Source: Octadecabacter sp. B2R22 (GTDB lineage: Bacteria > Pseudomonadota > Alphaproteobacteria > Rhodobacterales > Rhodobacteraceae). From it: a DNA stretch of 64,000 nt. Positions 25,933-35,194 of the stretch are shown here, piece after piece. The DNA is taken from assembly GCF_018861045.1 (NCBI RefSeq), contig NZ_JAHKQJ010000002.1, forward strand, positions 1-64,000. The letters are read 5' to 3'. The stretch's first letter is position 1, and the number at the start of each line of letters is the position of its first letter. Both the position numbers and the translations under genes were made by a program. The notes under the pieces were generated by a model. The model was not told the DNA's origin. It worked only from the letters and a program-made list of their open reading frames with translations, and made no database searches.

Positions 25933-27291
25933 ATGGCATCAGCAGCAGAGCAAATGGCCGCGAACACAAGCTGGAGCGCCTTTGGCCAAGCCAAAGAATT
26001 GCGTCAGCGGATCATGTTCACGCTCGGTCTTCTCATCGTTTACCGCGTGGGGACGTATATCCCTGTGCCGGGGATCGATGCTGATCAGTTGCGTGCCTTT
26101 ATGGACGAAGCCGCAAGCGGTATCGGCGGCATCTTGTCGATGTTCACCGGTGGTGCGCTGGGTCGTATGGGCATCTTTGCCCTCGGCATCATGCCTTATA
26201 TTTCTGCGTCCATTATCGTGCAGCTGTTGGGCGCGATGTGGGAACCCCTGAAGAACCTCAAGAAAGAGGGCGAGCAGGGCCGCAAAAAGCTGAACCAATA
26301 CACGCGTTACGGAACCGTGGTGCTGGCGACGTTCCAAGCCTACGGCATGGCGTCTGGTCTTGAAGCGGGGAACCTCGTTACCGATCCGGGCCTGTATTTC
26401 AAGATTGCCTGCGTCATCACGCTTGTTGGTGGCACCATGTTCCTGATGTGGCTGGGTGAACAGATCACTGCACGCGGCATCGGTAACGGTATCTCTTTGA
26501 TCATCTTCGTCGGGATCATCGCCGAAGTCCCAGCCGCCCTTGCTGGCTTCCTTGCTCAAGGTCAGGAGACAAACAACTGGGGTCTTGTGCTCGGCGTCTT
26601 TGTGATGGTCATCGCGATCTTTGCCTTTGTGGTGTTCATGGAACGCTCCTTGCGCAAAATCCACATCCAGTACCCGCGCCGTCAGGTTGGCATGAAGGTC
26701 TATGATGGTGGGTCCAGCCACCTGCCGATCAAAGTTAACCCAGCTGGCGTTATTCCTGCGATCTTCGCATCTGCGCTGCTGTTGTTGCCGACTACTCTGT
26801 CGACATTTTCTGGTGGTGATGGCGCAGGACCGATTATGTCCACGATCTTGGCTTACTTTGGTCCCGGCCAACCGCTTTACTTGATCTTCTTTACGGCGAT
26901 GATCGTATTCTTCACGTTCTTCTACACGCGTGAAGTTGCGTTCAAGACTGATGAAGTTGCCGACAACCTGAAAAACCAGAACGGTTTTGTTCCTGGTATT
27001 CGCCCAGGTAAACGGACGCAAGAATACCTCGATTATGTGGTGACGCGCATCTTGGTTCTTGGTTCTGCTTACCTTGCTTTGGTTTGTTTGCTGCCAGAAA
27101 TCTTGCGCAGCCAGCTGTCCATCCCGTTCTACTTTGGCGGCACATCTGTGTTGATCATCGTGAGCGTCGGCATGGACACGATCCAGCAAATCCAATCCCA
27201 CCTTCTGGCCCACCAATATGAGGGCCTGATTGAGAAATCGCAGTTGCGCGGTAAGCGCGGCGGCAAAAAAAGGAGCCCGCAGCGCAAATGA
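25933..27291 (+). CDS. secY: Preprotein translocase subunit SecY
   Basis: SecY of 452 residues with ten transmembrane segments, the channel of the SecYEG translocon. Conserved parts: [17 protein letters not shown] (periplasmic side of TM1), [15 protein letters not shown] (TM2b), and the cytoplasmic loop [20 protein letters not shown]. Its stop overlaps the adk start (ATGA). Confidence 0.96.
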   Translation: MASAAEQMAANTSWSAFGQAKELRQRIMFTLGLLIVYRVGTYIPVPGIDADQLRAFMDEAASGIGGILSMFTGGALGRMGIFALGIMPYISASIIVQLLGAMWEPLKNLKKEGEQGRKKLNQYTRYGTVVLATFQAYGMASGLEAGNLVTDPGLYFKIACVITLVGGTMFLMWLGEQITARGIGNGISLIIFVGIIAEVPAALAGFLAQGQETNNWGLVLGVFVMVIAIFAFVVFMERSLRKIHIQYPRRQVGMKVYDGGSSHLPIKVNPAGVIPAIFASALLLLPTTLSTFSGGDGAGPIMSTILAYFGPGQPLYLIFFTAMIVFFTFFYTREVAFKTDEVADNLKNQNGFVPGIRPGKRTQEYLDYVVTRILVLGSAYLALVCLLPEILRSQLSIPFYFGGTSVLIIVSVGMDTIQQIQSHLLAHQYEGLIEKSQLRGKRGGKKRSPQRK

Positions 27292-27869
27292 TCAATATTA
27301 TTCTTCTTGGACCACCCGGAGCCGGCAAAGGCACACAAGCACAAAAGCTCGTGGATGAACGCAACATGGTGCAACTGAGCACCGGTGACATGCTGCGCGA
27401 AGCCAAGACCTCGGGGACCGAGATGGGTAAAATGGTTGCGGCAGTAATGGATCGTGGCGATCTGGTTACGGATGAGATTGTTATCGGTTTGATCCGTGAG
27501 AAACTCGAAGCGGGTGGCGATCACGGCGGGTTTATCTTTGACGGCTTCCCGCGGACGTTGGCTCAGGCTGATGCGCTTGGCGAATTGCTTGAGGAAACAG
27601 GGCAGACGCTCGACCACGCGATTGAACTGGCTGTAAACGATGAAATCCTTGTTGAGCGCATTCTTGGACGTGCGGCCGACGCGGTTGCGGCTGGCGGCAC
27701 TGCCCGTGCAGACGACAACGAAGAAAGCCTGAAAATCCGTTTGATGGCGTATTACAAACAGACATCTCCGCTGATCGGCTATTACCATGCAAAGGGCGAC
27801 CTGAGCAGCGTCGATGGCCTTGGCACGATGGATGCGGTTGCCGCAGAAATTGCCGCCGTTCTGGGATAA
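27288..27869 (+). CDS. adk: Adenylate kinase
   Basis: A 193-residue Adk of the short-lid form (ATP + AMP to 2 ADP). P-loop [13 protein letters not shown] at residues 5-17; AMP-binding segments [10 protein letters not shown] and [10 protein letters not shown]; a short lid ([17 protein letters not shown]) without zinc Cys. Alphaproteobacterial Adk is often of this size. Coupled to secY as in most bacteria. Confidence 0.95.
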   Translation: MINIILLGPPGAGKGTQAQKLVDERNMVQLSTGDMLREAKTSGTEMGKMVAAVMDRGDLVTDEIVIGLIREKLEAGGDHGGFIFDGFPRTLAQADALGELLEETGQTLDHAIELAVNDEILVERILGRAADAVAAGGTARADDNEESLKIRLMAYYKQTSPLIGYYHAKGDLSSVDGLGTMDAVAAEIAAVLG

Positions 27870-27881
27870 CCGGAACGCGCG

Positions 27882-28028
27882 GTGTCGGGTTTGTTCAAGG
27901 TCGCTGTTCTGGTCCTTATCTTCGGATTAGGGATCGGCATCGGCAGGGCGTGGCAGGTCAATCAGATGTGCAGCCAGTACCCTGAGCAGTTAGACCAGAT
28001 ATCGCCCGACTTATGCTTCTATGACTGA
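27882..28028 (+). CDS. Small single-span membrane protein
   Basis: A 48-residue reading frame starting at GTG, 12 bp after adk and on the same strand. It has one clear transmembrane helix (VAVLVLIFGLGIGIGRAW, residues 7-24) followed by a polar tail with two Cys (MCSQYPEQ and DLCFYD). The upstream site (GGAACG) is weak. Length and layout fit a genuine small membrane protein translated with adk; no family is recognised. The rpsM promoter starts 15 bp after its stop. Confidence 0.5.
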   Translation: MSGLFKVAVLVLIFGLGIGIGRAWQVNQMCSQYPEQLDQISPDLCFYD

Positions 28029-28042
28029 TTGGGGGCAGGGGG

Positions 28043-28071
28043 TTGACCCAATCCCTTAACCCTCCTAAACA
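28043..28071 (+). promoter_or_regulatory. Promoter of the rpsM-rpsK-rpoA-rplQ unit
   Basis: TTGACC, 17-bp spacer caatcccttaaccctcc, TAAACA. The 140-nt leader has several hairpins, among them GTTCCCA/TGGGAAC and GGGTCCG/CGGACCC (28175-28194), just before the rpsM ribosome-binding site. Confidence 0.72.
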
Positions 28072-28216
28072 GCGCCGTTCCCAATGGGAACTTGCCTGAG
28101 TCGCTCTTAGGCGTAACACCTCGATATGACTTAGGCCCGACGCTTTATCGCCTCGGGCTTACGTTGTGAAAAAAGGGTCCGGAACTACGGACCCGCAACG
28201 AAAAGGAATTGCACAC

Positions 28217-28585
28217 GTGGCACGTATTGCCGGCGTAAACATCCCGACTGCAAAGCGGGTTCCAATCGCCCTCACATATATCACCGGTATCGGTAACACT
28301 TCTGCAGAAGCTATCTGCGAAGCTGTTGGCATCGACCTCACACGTCGCGTCAACGAACTGTCCGACGCTGAAGTTCTGAAAATCCGCGAGCACATCGACG
28401 CGACTTACACAGTCGAAGGCGACCTGCGCCGTGAAGTTCAGATGAACATCAAACGCATGATGGACCTTGGTTCTTACAAAGGCTTGCGTCACCGTCGTAA
28501 CCTGCCCGTTCGCGGTCAGCGTACATCCACTAACGCACGTACTCGCAAAGGCCCTGCAAAGGCCATTGCTGGTAAGAAGAAATAA
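28217..28585 (+). CDS. rpsM: Small ribosomal subunit protein uS13
   Basis: S13 of 122 residues from a GTG start ([15 protein letters not shown], Met in the protein) with AAAAGGAAT upstream. The open frame 17 codons to the left begins inside the leader hairpin and is not used. The C-terminus has [15 protein letters not shown] and a basic tail that contacts P-site tRNA. Confidence 0.96.
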   Translation: MARIAGVNIPTAKRVPIALTYITGIGNTSAEAICEAVGIDLTRRVNELSDAEVLKIREHIDATYTVEGDLRREVQMNIKRMMDLGSYKGLRHRRNLPVRGQRTSTNARTRKGPAKAIAGKKK

Positions 28586-28598
28586 GGGGACCTGACGA

Positions 28599-28988
28599 AT
28601 GGCACGCGAACCTAAAAAAACCAAAAAGAAGGTCTCCAAGAACATCGCCGCTGGCGTTGCTCACGTGAATTCTTCTTTCAACAACACAAAAATCCTGATT
28701 TCCGACGTGCAGGGCAATGCGATCTCTTGGTCCTCTGCTGGTACGATGGGCTTTAAGGGCTCCCGTAAATCCACACCTTACGCTGCTCAGATGGCTGCGG
28801 AAGATGCGGGCAAAAAAGCACAAGACCACGGTGTTAAGACACTCGAAGTCGAAGTGCAGGGTCCTGGCTCCGGTCGTGAATCTGCGCTGCGCGCACTTGC
28901 TGCTGCTGGTTTCAACATCACATCTATCCGTGACGTGACACCAATGGCGCACAACGGCTGTCGCCCACCAAAGCGCCGCCGCGTCTAA
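28599..28988 (+). CDS. rpsK: Small ribosomal subunit protein uS11
   Basis: S11 of 129 residues in the 30S platform. [32 protein letters not shown] and the C-terminal [11 protein letters not shown] are conserved. A 109-bp spacer with two hairpins (29003-29031 and 29054-29079) precedes rpoA; neither has a T-run. Confidence 0.97.
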   Translation: MAREPKKTKKKVSKNIAAGVAHVNSSFNNTKILISDVQGNAISWSSAGTMGFKGSRKSTPYAAQMAAEDAGKKAQDHGVKTLEVEVQGPGSGRESALRALAAAGFNITSIRDVTPMAHNGCRPPKRRRV

Positions 28989-29097
28989 GCTATCCAAACG
29001 CCTTGGGGTCTGCAGTTTTGCTGCGGCCCCAATCCGTCATTTTAACCTCGGGCGTTTGCCTTTTTGGACATGAAGGCAAACAAGTATGGAGGGACTT

Positions 29098-30114
29098 ATG
29101 ATCCACAAGAACTGGGCTGAGTTGATCAAACCAACTCAATTGGAAGTTAAACCGGGAAACGACCCGCTGCGTCAGGCAACTGTTGTTGCTGAACCGCTTG
29201 AGCGTGGTTTTGGCCTGACACTCGGCAACGCTTTGCGTCGCATTTTGATGTCTTCGCTTCAGGGCGCGGCTATCACGGCTGTTCAGATCGACAACGTTCT
29301 GCACGAATTCTCCAGCATTGCTGGTGTTCGCGAAGACGTAACTGACGTTGTTCTGAACCTCAAAGGCGTCGCCATCCGTATGGAAGTCGAAGGTCCTAAG
29401 CGTTTGCAGATCCAGGCCAAAGGCCCTGGCGTTGTAACAGCTGGTGACATTTCGGAATCTGCTGGCATCGAAATCCTGAACAAAGATCACGTCCTGTGTC
29501 ACCTCGACGACGGCGCTGACCTTTACATGGAACTGACAGTCAACACTGGCAAAGGCTACGTGGCTGCTGACAAGAACAAACCAGAAGATGCGCCTATCGG
29601 TATGATGGCCATCGACGCGATCTATTCACCTGTCAAGAAAGTCTCTTATGACGTTCAACCGACACGTGAAGGTCAGGTTCTGGACTATGACAAGCTGACG
29701 ATGAAAGTCGAAACAGACGGTTCCATCACGCCGGACGACGCTGTGGCATTCGCTGCACGTATCCTTCAGGACCAACTGTCCATCTTCGTGAACTTCGATG
29801 AGCCTGAGTCCGCACAAGCTGCGAACGATGATGATGGCCTCGAATTCAACCCGCTTCTGTTGAAGAAGGTTGACGAGCTTGAGCTTTCTGTTCGTTCCGC
29901 GAACTGCCTCAAGAACGACAACATCGTTTACATCGGCGATCTGATCCAGAAAACCGAAGCAGAAATGCTGCGCACACCGAACTTTGGCCGCAAATCTTTG
30001 AACGAGATCAAAGAAGTGCTGTCGGGCATGGGTCTGCACCTCGGCATGGACGTTGAGGACTGGCCACCGGACAACATCGAAGATCTTGCGAAGAAATTCG
30101 AAGACTCTTTCTAA
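29098..30114 (+). CDS. rpoA: RNA polymerase subunit alpha
   Basis: RpoA of 338 residues, the usual alphaproteobacterial length. The N-terminal domain dimerises and binds beta and beta' ([19 protein letters not shown]), and the C-terminal domain after about residue 250 binds UP-element DNA and activators ([19 protein letters not shown]). I use the ATG at 29098 with GGAGGGA directly upstream, four codons inside the longest frame. Confidence 0.96.
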   Translation: MIHKNWAELIKPTQLEVKPGNDPLRQATVVAEPLERGFGLTLGNALRRILMSSLQGAAITAVQIDNVLHEFSSIAGVREDVTDVVLNLKGVAIRMEVEGPKRLQIQAKGPGVVTAGDISESAGIEILNKDHVLCHLDDGADLYMELTVNTGKGYVAADKNKPEDAPIGMMAIDAIYSPVKKVSYDVQPTREGQVLDYDKLTMKVETDGSITPDDAVAFAARILQDQLSIFVNFDEPESAQAANDDDGLEFNPLLLKKVDELELSVRSANCLKNDNIVYIGDLIQKTEAEMLRTPNFGRKSLNEIKEVLSGMGLHLGMDVEDWPPDNIEDLAKKFEDSF

Positions 30115-30231
30115 GATACTCGGGTGGGCGCATAGCCCACCCATTTCTACCCTGGGTAATTCTGCCCCAATAACGGAGCCGGTGACACGCATCACCAACG
30201 GCCCACCCTAATACAAAATGGAGACTATCAC

Positions 30232-30648
30232 ATGCGTCACGCACGAGGTTACCGCCGCCTAAACCGTACCCACGAACACCGTAAGGCTTTGTGGGCTAAC
30301 ATGGCTGGCTCGCTCATCGAACATGAGCAAATCAAAACAACTTTGCCAAAAGCAAAAGAACTGCGCCCAATCATCGAAAAGATGATCACATTGGCGAAAC
30401 GCGGCGATCTGCACGCACGTCGTCAGGCGAATGCGCAGCTGAAGCAGGACCAGTACGTTGCGAAATTGTTCGACGTTCTTGGCCCACGCTACAAAGACCG
30501 CCAAGGTGGTTACGTTCGCGTTCTGAAAGCGGGCTTCCGCTTCGGTGACATGGCTCCAATGGCGATCATCGAATTCGTTGACCGCGACGTTGATGCCAAA
30601 GGCGCAGGCGACAAAGCCCGCCTTGCCGCTGAAGAAGCTGCAGAATAA
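30232..30648 (+). CDS. rplQ: Large ribosomal subunit protein bL17
   Basis: L17 of 138 residues; [20 protein letters not shown] is diagnostic. The spacer after rpoA has a strong stem GGGTGGGC / GCCCACCC at 30122-30142 without a T-run. rplQ ends the ribosomal locus; a terminator follows at 30673. Confidence 0.97.
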   Translation: MRHARGYRRLNRTHEHRKALWANMAGSLIEHEQIKTTLPKAKELRPIIEKMITLAKRGDLHARRQANAQLKQDQYVAKLFDVLGPRYKDRQGGYVRVLKAGFRFGDMAPMAIIEFVDRDVDAKGAGDKARLAAEEAAE

Positions 30649-30672
30649 GTCGTTCGACGAATTAAAGATTTT

Positions 30673-30702
30673 AGGGCCTCGCGGAAACGCGGGGCCCTTT
30701 CC
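30673..30702 (+). terminator. Terminator after rplQ
   Basis: An 11-pair stem (AGGGCCTCGCG / CGCGGGGCCCT) with GAAA tetraloop, then TTCC. Its short T-run is weak, but the convergent gene begins right after. Confidence 0.8.
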
Positions 30703-31433
30703 TATTTCAGGACCTTACGAAAGGCGCGTCGAAGTTCAGCGACGCCATTTTTTCGGTACCACCGACCGTGTGCAATGATCACCCGTTCAGGCGCCCACGC
30801 GATCATGTGTTCGACGGACCTGCGAAGTTGGTCACGCCCTTTTCGGAATGTATTTGCCATATCAATCGGCATTTTCCCGTCTGGGTCCGTATTTCCGGCA
30901 AGCCTTAGTAGGGGCCACATCCAGAATGACACTTGGGCCTTCTCGAAATTCTCAATCAAGTCTGTGAGGATCAGCGTGCGTGACGCCTTGTGGAAAAACA
31001 CGACCTCTTGGTGCGTGCTGCTCCCTTGAACGTGATGCCACTCAATTTCATCGGCCCAAGGCGCAAGTACGTTTGGCCCAAACGTATTATCAATTCTAAG
31101 CGGCACGTTTCGGTTTCTCGCACGGTCCTCGACCCCTGGGGCGCCCCACGTGACCGCATCGGGAAAGGCATCCGACCAAGTCCCAACCGAAGCGTAATGG
31201 ATCCAGTTTGGCGCGATCAGGTGCTTTACCTTGCCCAAGGCATTTACATTTCTAATGACTTCATCGGACATGCGTATCGGTGAGTGAACCCAAAGGCCGC
31301 CGCCCTGTAAGCGCACAACCGTCATGCGGGTCGGGAATGGGATGCCATAGAACGCGATGTGAGGGCCGTCGAAAACCCAGACATCCGTGTCGACTTGCTT
31401 TGCTTGATCAACGGGATCGTACGTCAAAATCAA
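30702..31433 (-). CDS. DUF4336 family protein
   Basis: A 243-residue protein of the DUF4336 family, a metallo-beta-lactamase-like fold. GGLWVHSPI, the segment VKHLIAPNWIHYA and ILTDLIENFE follow the family pattern, but the HxHxDH zinc motif of true hydrolases is not present, so catalytic activity is doubtful. Function unknown. It is divergent from rarA and convergent with rplQ. Confidence 0.8.
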   Translation of the reverse strand: MILTYDPVDQAKQVDTDVWVFDGPHIAFYGIPFPTRMTVVRLQGGGLWVHSPIRMSDEVIRNVNALGKVKHLIAPNWIHYASVGTWSDAFPDAVTWGAPGVEDRARNRNVPLRIDNTFGPNVLAPWADEIEWHHVQGSSTHQEVVFFHKASRTLILTDLIENFEKAQVSFWMWPLLRLAGNTDPDGKMPIDMANTFRKGRDQLRRSVEHMIAWAPERVIIAHGRWYRKNGVAELRRAFRKVLK

Positions 31434-31519
31434 TTCCTCAAGTTACAGGCTGCTATTTGGCCCACTCACAGTTCAAGAGGCTGCTTCCCTCTAGGGCACG
31501 GTCATCTTACTGTCCCAAC

Positions 31520-32827
31520 ATGGCAGACTTATTCGACTCCGGGGCCGCGACGCCCGATACCGCACCTCGCCCTTTGGCGGACCGCTTGCGCCCGCGCAAC
31601 CTTGGCGAAGTCATCGGCCAAGAGCAAGTCCTTGGACCAGAGGCACCGCTTGGGGTGATGCTCGCATCAGGCTCGCTTTCGTCGTTGATTTTTTGGGGCC
31701 CGCCCGGAGTTGGGAAAACCACAATCGCGCGCCTTCTGGCGGATGAGACAGACCTGCATTTCATCCAGATCAGCGCGATTTTTACGGGCGTTCCAGAGTT
31801 GCGAAAGGTCTTTGAGGCCGCGAAGATGCGCCGCCAGAACGGCAAAGGCACTTTGCTGTTTGTCGATGAGATCCACCGTTTCAACAAAGCCCAACAAGAC
31901 GGTTTCCTTCCTTACATGGAAGACGGAACAATTTTGCTCGTGGGGGCAACGACAGAGAACCCAAGTTTTGAGCTGAATGCGGCGGTGCTGTCTCGGTCTC
32001 AGGTGTTGGTTCTTGAGCGCCTCGATCTTGCAGATTTGGAGCGCCTTGCTCAGCGGGCGGAACGAGAACTCGATCGCAAACTGCCGCTGGATGGTCACGC
32101 GCGTGAAAACCTTTTGGAAATGGCCGACGGCGACGGGCGTGCCTTGTTGAACCTGATCGAACAGGTTGTTGCTTGGAAGGTTGATGGAAAGCTCGATACG
32201 GATGCATTGACCACTCGGTTGATGAAACGTGCGACGCGCTACGACAAGTCTGGCGATGAACATTACAACCTGATCTCCGCGTTGCATAAGTCCGTGCGCG
32301 GTTCGGATCCAGATGCCGCTCTTTATTGGTTTGCACGGATGCTCAAGGGCGGCGAGGACCCTCGTTTCCTAGCGCGGCGCATTACGCGCATGGCTGTCGA
32401 AGATATAGGATTGGCCGATCCACAGGCGCAACATGTGTGCCTACAGGCATGGCAAACTTATGAACGGCTTGGCTCTCCCGAAGGAGAGCTCGCACTGGCG
32501 CAGGCGTTGACGTACCTCGCTCTCGCACCTAAATCCAACGCGGTTTATGTGGCCTATAAGGCAGCGATGAACGCGGCGACCCAAACAGGTAGTGAACCTC
32601 CGCCGAAACATATCCTGAATGCGCCAACATCTCTGATGAAGGATATCGGGTATGGGGAAGGGTACGCATATGATCACGACGCCGAGGACGCGTTTAGTGG
32701 CGCTAATTATTTCCCAGATACGATGAAACGCGGGGTCTACTACATCCCCGTCGATCGTGGTTTTGAGCGGGAGTTAAAGAAACGTGTCGATTACTTCGCT
32801 AAGCTGCGCGATAAGCGTAACAGTTGA
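31520..32827 (+). CDS. rarA: Replication-associated recombination protein A (AAA+ ATPase)
   Basis: RarA/MgsA of 435 residues, a tetrameric AAA+ ATPase that acts at stalled replication forks. Walker A GPPGVGKTT and Walker B LLFVDEIHRFNK are visible, followed by the sensor region GATTENPSFELNAALLSR-like segment and the MgsA C-terminal domain. Start at ATG 31520; the frame is open 80 codons upstream but that stretch overlaps the divergent gene. It leads an operon with crcB, rluC and an ATP12 gene. Confidence 0.93.
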   Translation: MADLFDSGAATPDTAPRPLADRLRPRNLGEVIGQEQVLGPEAPLGVMLASGSLSSLIFWGPPGVGKTTIARLLADETDLHFIQISAIFTGVPELRKVFEAAKMRRQNGKGTLLFVDEIHRFNKAQQDGFLPYMEDGTILLVGATTENPSFELNAAVLSRSQVLVLERLDLADLERLAQRAERELDRKLPLDGHARENLLEMADGDGRALLNLIEQVVAWKVDGKLDTDALTTRLMKRATRYDKSGDEHYNLISALHKSVRGSDPDAALYWFARMLKGGEDPRFLARRITRMAVEDIGLADPQAQHVCLQAWQTYERLGSPEGELALAQALTYLALAPKSNAVYVAYKAAMNAATQTGSEPPPKHILNAPTSLMKDIGYGEGYAYDHDAEDAFSGANYFPDTMKRGVYYIPVDRGFERELKKRVDYFAKLRDKRNS

Positions 32828-32857
32828 CTCTGGCCCTCATGCGCATATGACGCGCCC

Positions 32858-33232
32858 ATGATACCAACTGTCTTTCATGTTGCTTTGGGCGGTGCCATTG
32901 GCGCTGCAGCACGCTATGGCGTGGGCGTGGCGTTGTTCCGCCCGACAGGCGGGTTCCCTTTTGGTGTCTTGGCTGTGAATATCATCGGCTCGTTTCTGAT
33001 GGGACTGCTCGTGGTTTATCTCGGCCAGAAAATGCTAACACACCTGAACCCGTTGCTAATGACAGGTGTTCTGGGCGGCTTTACGACGTTCTCGGCGTTT
33101 TCGCTTGAGGCATACACCCTATTCGAGAGGGGCGAGGCGGGTCTTGCGGCCCTTTATGTGGCCCTCTCTGTCATCCTATCCATCGCCGCGTTGGTGCTGG
33201 GAATTTTCATCATGCGAGGAGTGCTGGCATGA
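32858..33232 (+). CDS. crcB: Fluoride channel CrcB/Fluc
   Basis: A 124-residue protein with four transmembrane helices, normal for a Fluc subunit that works as an antiparallel dimer to export fluoride. GGAIGAAARYGVG, NIIGSFLMGLL and the GVLGGFTTFSAFSLE signature (pore phenylalanines and Na+ site) are clear. No fluoride riboswitch is seen in the 30-bp gap after rarA. The stop overlaps the next gene (ATGA). Confidence 0.94.
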   Translation: MIPTVFHVALGGAIGAAARYGVGVALFRPTGGFPFGVLAVNIIGSFLMGLLVVYLGQKMLTHLNPLLMTGVLGGFTTFSAFSLEAYTLFERGEAGLAALYVALSVILSIAALVLGIFIMRGVLA

Positions 33233-34272
33233 GCCGCGTTCAAACACTTACTGTTGGCCCCGATGAAGGTGATCAACGCCTTGATCGCTGGATGAAGCGC
33301 CGTTTCTCCCACCTGCAACAAGGTGGTATCGAAAAGATGTGCCGTAAGGGCGAAATCCGCGTCGATGGTGGTCGGGTGAAATCGAATACCCGTGTCGAAG
33401 TGGGCCAAAAAGTCCGCATTCCGCCACTACCTGATCCAAATCAGGTTGAAGATCGCCCACGCGATATGAAGAAAGCGGATATCGAGCTTATTCAAGGCTG
33501 CGTAATCTACAAAGACGACCACGTGATCGCATTGAACAAGCCCGCTGGGTTGCCGACCCAAGGTGGCAGCAAGCAGACACGCCACGTGGATGGTTTCGCC
33601 GAAGCTTTGAAATTCGGCTACGATGAAAAGCCCCGACTGGTGCACCGTTTGGACAAAGACACATCTGGTGTTTTGATCCTTGCGCGAACCCGGATGGCAG
33701 CAAAATCCCTGACAGAGGCATTTCGCCACCGTAATACTGAGAAAATCTATTGGGCGCTGGTTGCCGGTGTTCCGATCCCGAAATTAGGTTCAATCAAGTA
33801 TGGTCTCGTTAAACAGGGCGGTCACGGCGCAAAAGGCGACAACGAACGCATGAAGTGCGTGCACCCGCGTGACGTTGACAAAGTGCCAGGCGCGAAGCGT
33901 GCGCATACGGATTACACCGTGCTGACGTCTCTGGCGGATCGCACGGCATGGGTCGCATTGACGCCTGTGACGGGTCGTACACACCAGTTGCGCGCCCATA
34001 TGGCCGAAATCGGTCATCCGATTATCGGTGACGGCAAGTACGGAACCGCGAACGTGCAGGATAACCCCGGCGATGGTTGGGGCGCTGGTATGGGCGAAGA
34101 AATCGGCCGCAAGCTTCACCTACATGCACGGTCCTTGCGGATCGAACACCCTGCGACTGGGAAAGAGCTTTGGATCAAAGCCTCCCTGCCACCACATATG
34201 GAAAATTCATGGAAGTTCTTCGGCTGGGCCGAAAGCCACGCGCCAGACAATCCATTTGAGGGTCTCCTATGA
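33229..34272 (+). CDS. rluC: RluC-type 23S rRNA pseudouridine synthase
   Basis: A 347-residue pseudouridine synthase of the RluA/RluC family. An S4 RNA-binding domain is at residues 15-70, followed by the catalytic domain with LVHRLDKDTSGVL, where the Asp is the nucleophile, and GRTHQLRAHMAEIGHPI. It should modify uridines in 23S rRNA; RluC targets 955, 2504 and 2580 in E. coli, but the target here is inferred. It overlaps both neighbours by 4 bp. Confidence 0.88.
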   Translation: MSRVQTLTVGPDEGDQRLDRWMKRRFSHLQQGGIEKMCRKGEIRVDGGRVKSNTRVEVGQKVRIPPLPDPNQVEDRPRDMKKADIELIQGCVIYKDDHVIALNKPAGLPTQGGSKQTRHVDGFAEALKFGYDEKPRLVHRLDKDTSGVLILARTRMAAKSLTEAFRHRNTEKIYWALVAGVPIPKLGSIKYGLVKQGGHGAKGDNERMKCVHPRDVDKVPGAKRAHTDYTVLTSLADRTAWVALTPVTGRTHQLRAHMAEIGHPIIGDGKYGTANVQDNPGDGWGAGMGEEIGRKLHLHARSLRIEHPATGKELWIKASLPPHMENSWKFFGWAESHAPDNPFEGLL

Positions 34273-34973
34273 GCGATTGGGCGGCCAAACGATTCTGGAC
34301 GGACGTATCGGTCGTTGAAGACGGCGATGGATTCGGAATTCGGCTCGACGGTCGGTCAGTAAAGACACCTGCAAAATCCGCGCTGATCGTGCCACGTCGT
34401 GAAATGGCAGAGGCGGTTGCCGCCGAATGGGACGTGGTCGAGGAAAAGATCGATCCCGAAGTCATGCCGTTTACAAGGTCAGCCAATGCGGCGATCGACA
34501 AGGTATCAGTCCAATTTGATGCCGTCGCCGAGATGTTGGCGGCCTACGGCGGCAGTGATCTGCTTTGCTACCGTGCTGATGCGCCTACCGAACTGGTTGA
34601 GCGACAGAACGCTGGCTGGAATCCATTGCTCGCATGGGCCGAAGACACATTTGGCGCTCGGTTGCTCCTGACGGCGGGGATCATGCCGATCGAGCAGGAT
34701 TCGCAAGCGCTTGCAGCCATCCGTGCGCCACTATTTGCAGCTACGGCGTTCGAACTGACGGCGTTGCACGATCTAATCGCTTTATCTGGCTCTCTGGTTT
34801 TGGGGTTGGCTGTGACGCAACGTCAATTAAGCGGTCAGGCGGCCTGGGATTTGTCCCGTTTGGATGAAAATTGGCAAATTGAGCAGTGGGGCGAGGATGA
34901 AGATGCCAGCCAAGCTGTTGAAATTAAAAGAAGTGCCTTTATTCACGCCGAAAAATTCTATCGGATGGCTTAA
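34269..34973 (+). CDS. ATP12 family F1-ATPase chaperone
   Basis: A 234-residue protein of the ATP12 family that helps assemble the alpha subunit of F1-ATPase in mitochondria and alphaproteobacteria. The opening KRFWTDVSVVEDGDGFGIRL and the later MPFTRSANAAIDKV are characteristic. It is the last gene of the rarA operon, coupled by ATGA overlap. Confidence 0.9.
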   Translation: MSDWAAKRFWTDVSVVEDGDGFGIRLDGRSVKTPAKSALIVPRREMAEAVAAEWDVVEEKIDPEVMPFTRSANAAIDKVSVQFDAVAEMLAAYGGSDLLCYRADAPTELVERQNAGWNPLLAWAEDTFGARLLLTAGIMPIEQDSQALAAIRAPLFAATAFELTALHDLIALSGSLVLGLAVTQRQLSGQAAWDLSRLDENWQIEQWGEDEDASQAVEIKRSAFIHAEKFYRMA

Positions 34974-35194
34974 ATCAACGCTGTTTAGTGTATTTTCTGT
35001 GCAAGGTGCTTCTTACAGGGCGATTTGACTGAATGAATCGCCTAATTCAAGTCATCGGCCTCTTGACGTCATCCCGTTATTCGACAAACTCTAACGCGTT
35101 GCGCAAGGCTTCCTTGCGTGTATCGCCCCTGACCGGTTGGTCAGACAAAAATAATCCCTGTGGCTCACGCAGGGAAACTCAGGAAGGTAATTTA

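Noticed and set aside
25939-27216. 425-codon open frame on the minus strand opposite secY
   Set aside because: It is a shadow of secY: the composition is His/Arg/Asp-rich with no domain, and the plus strand is unmistakable SecY.
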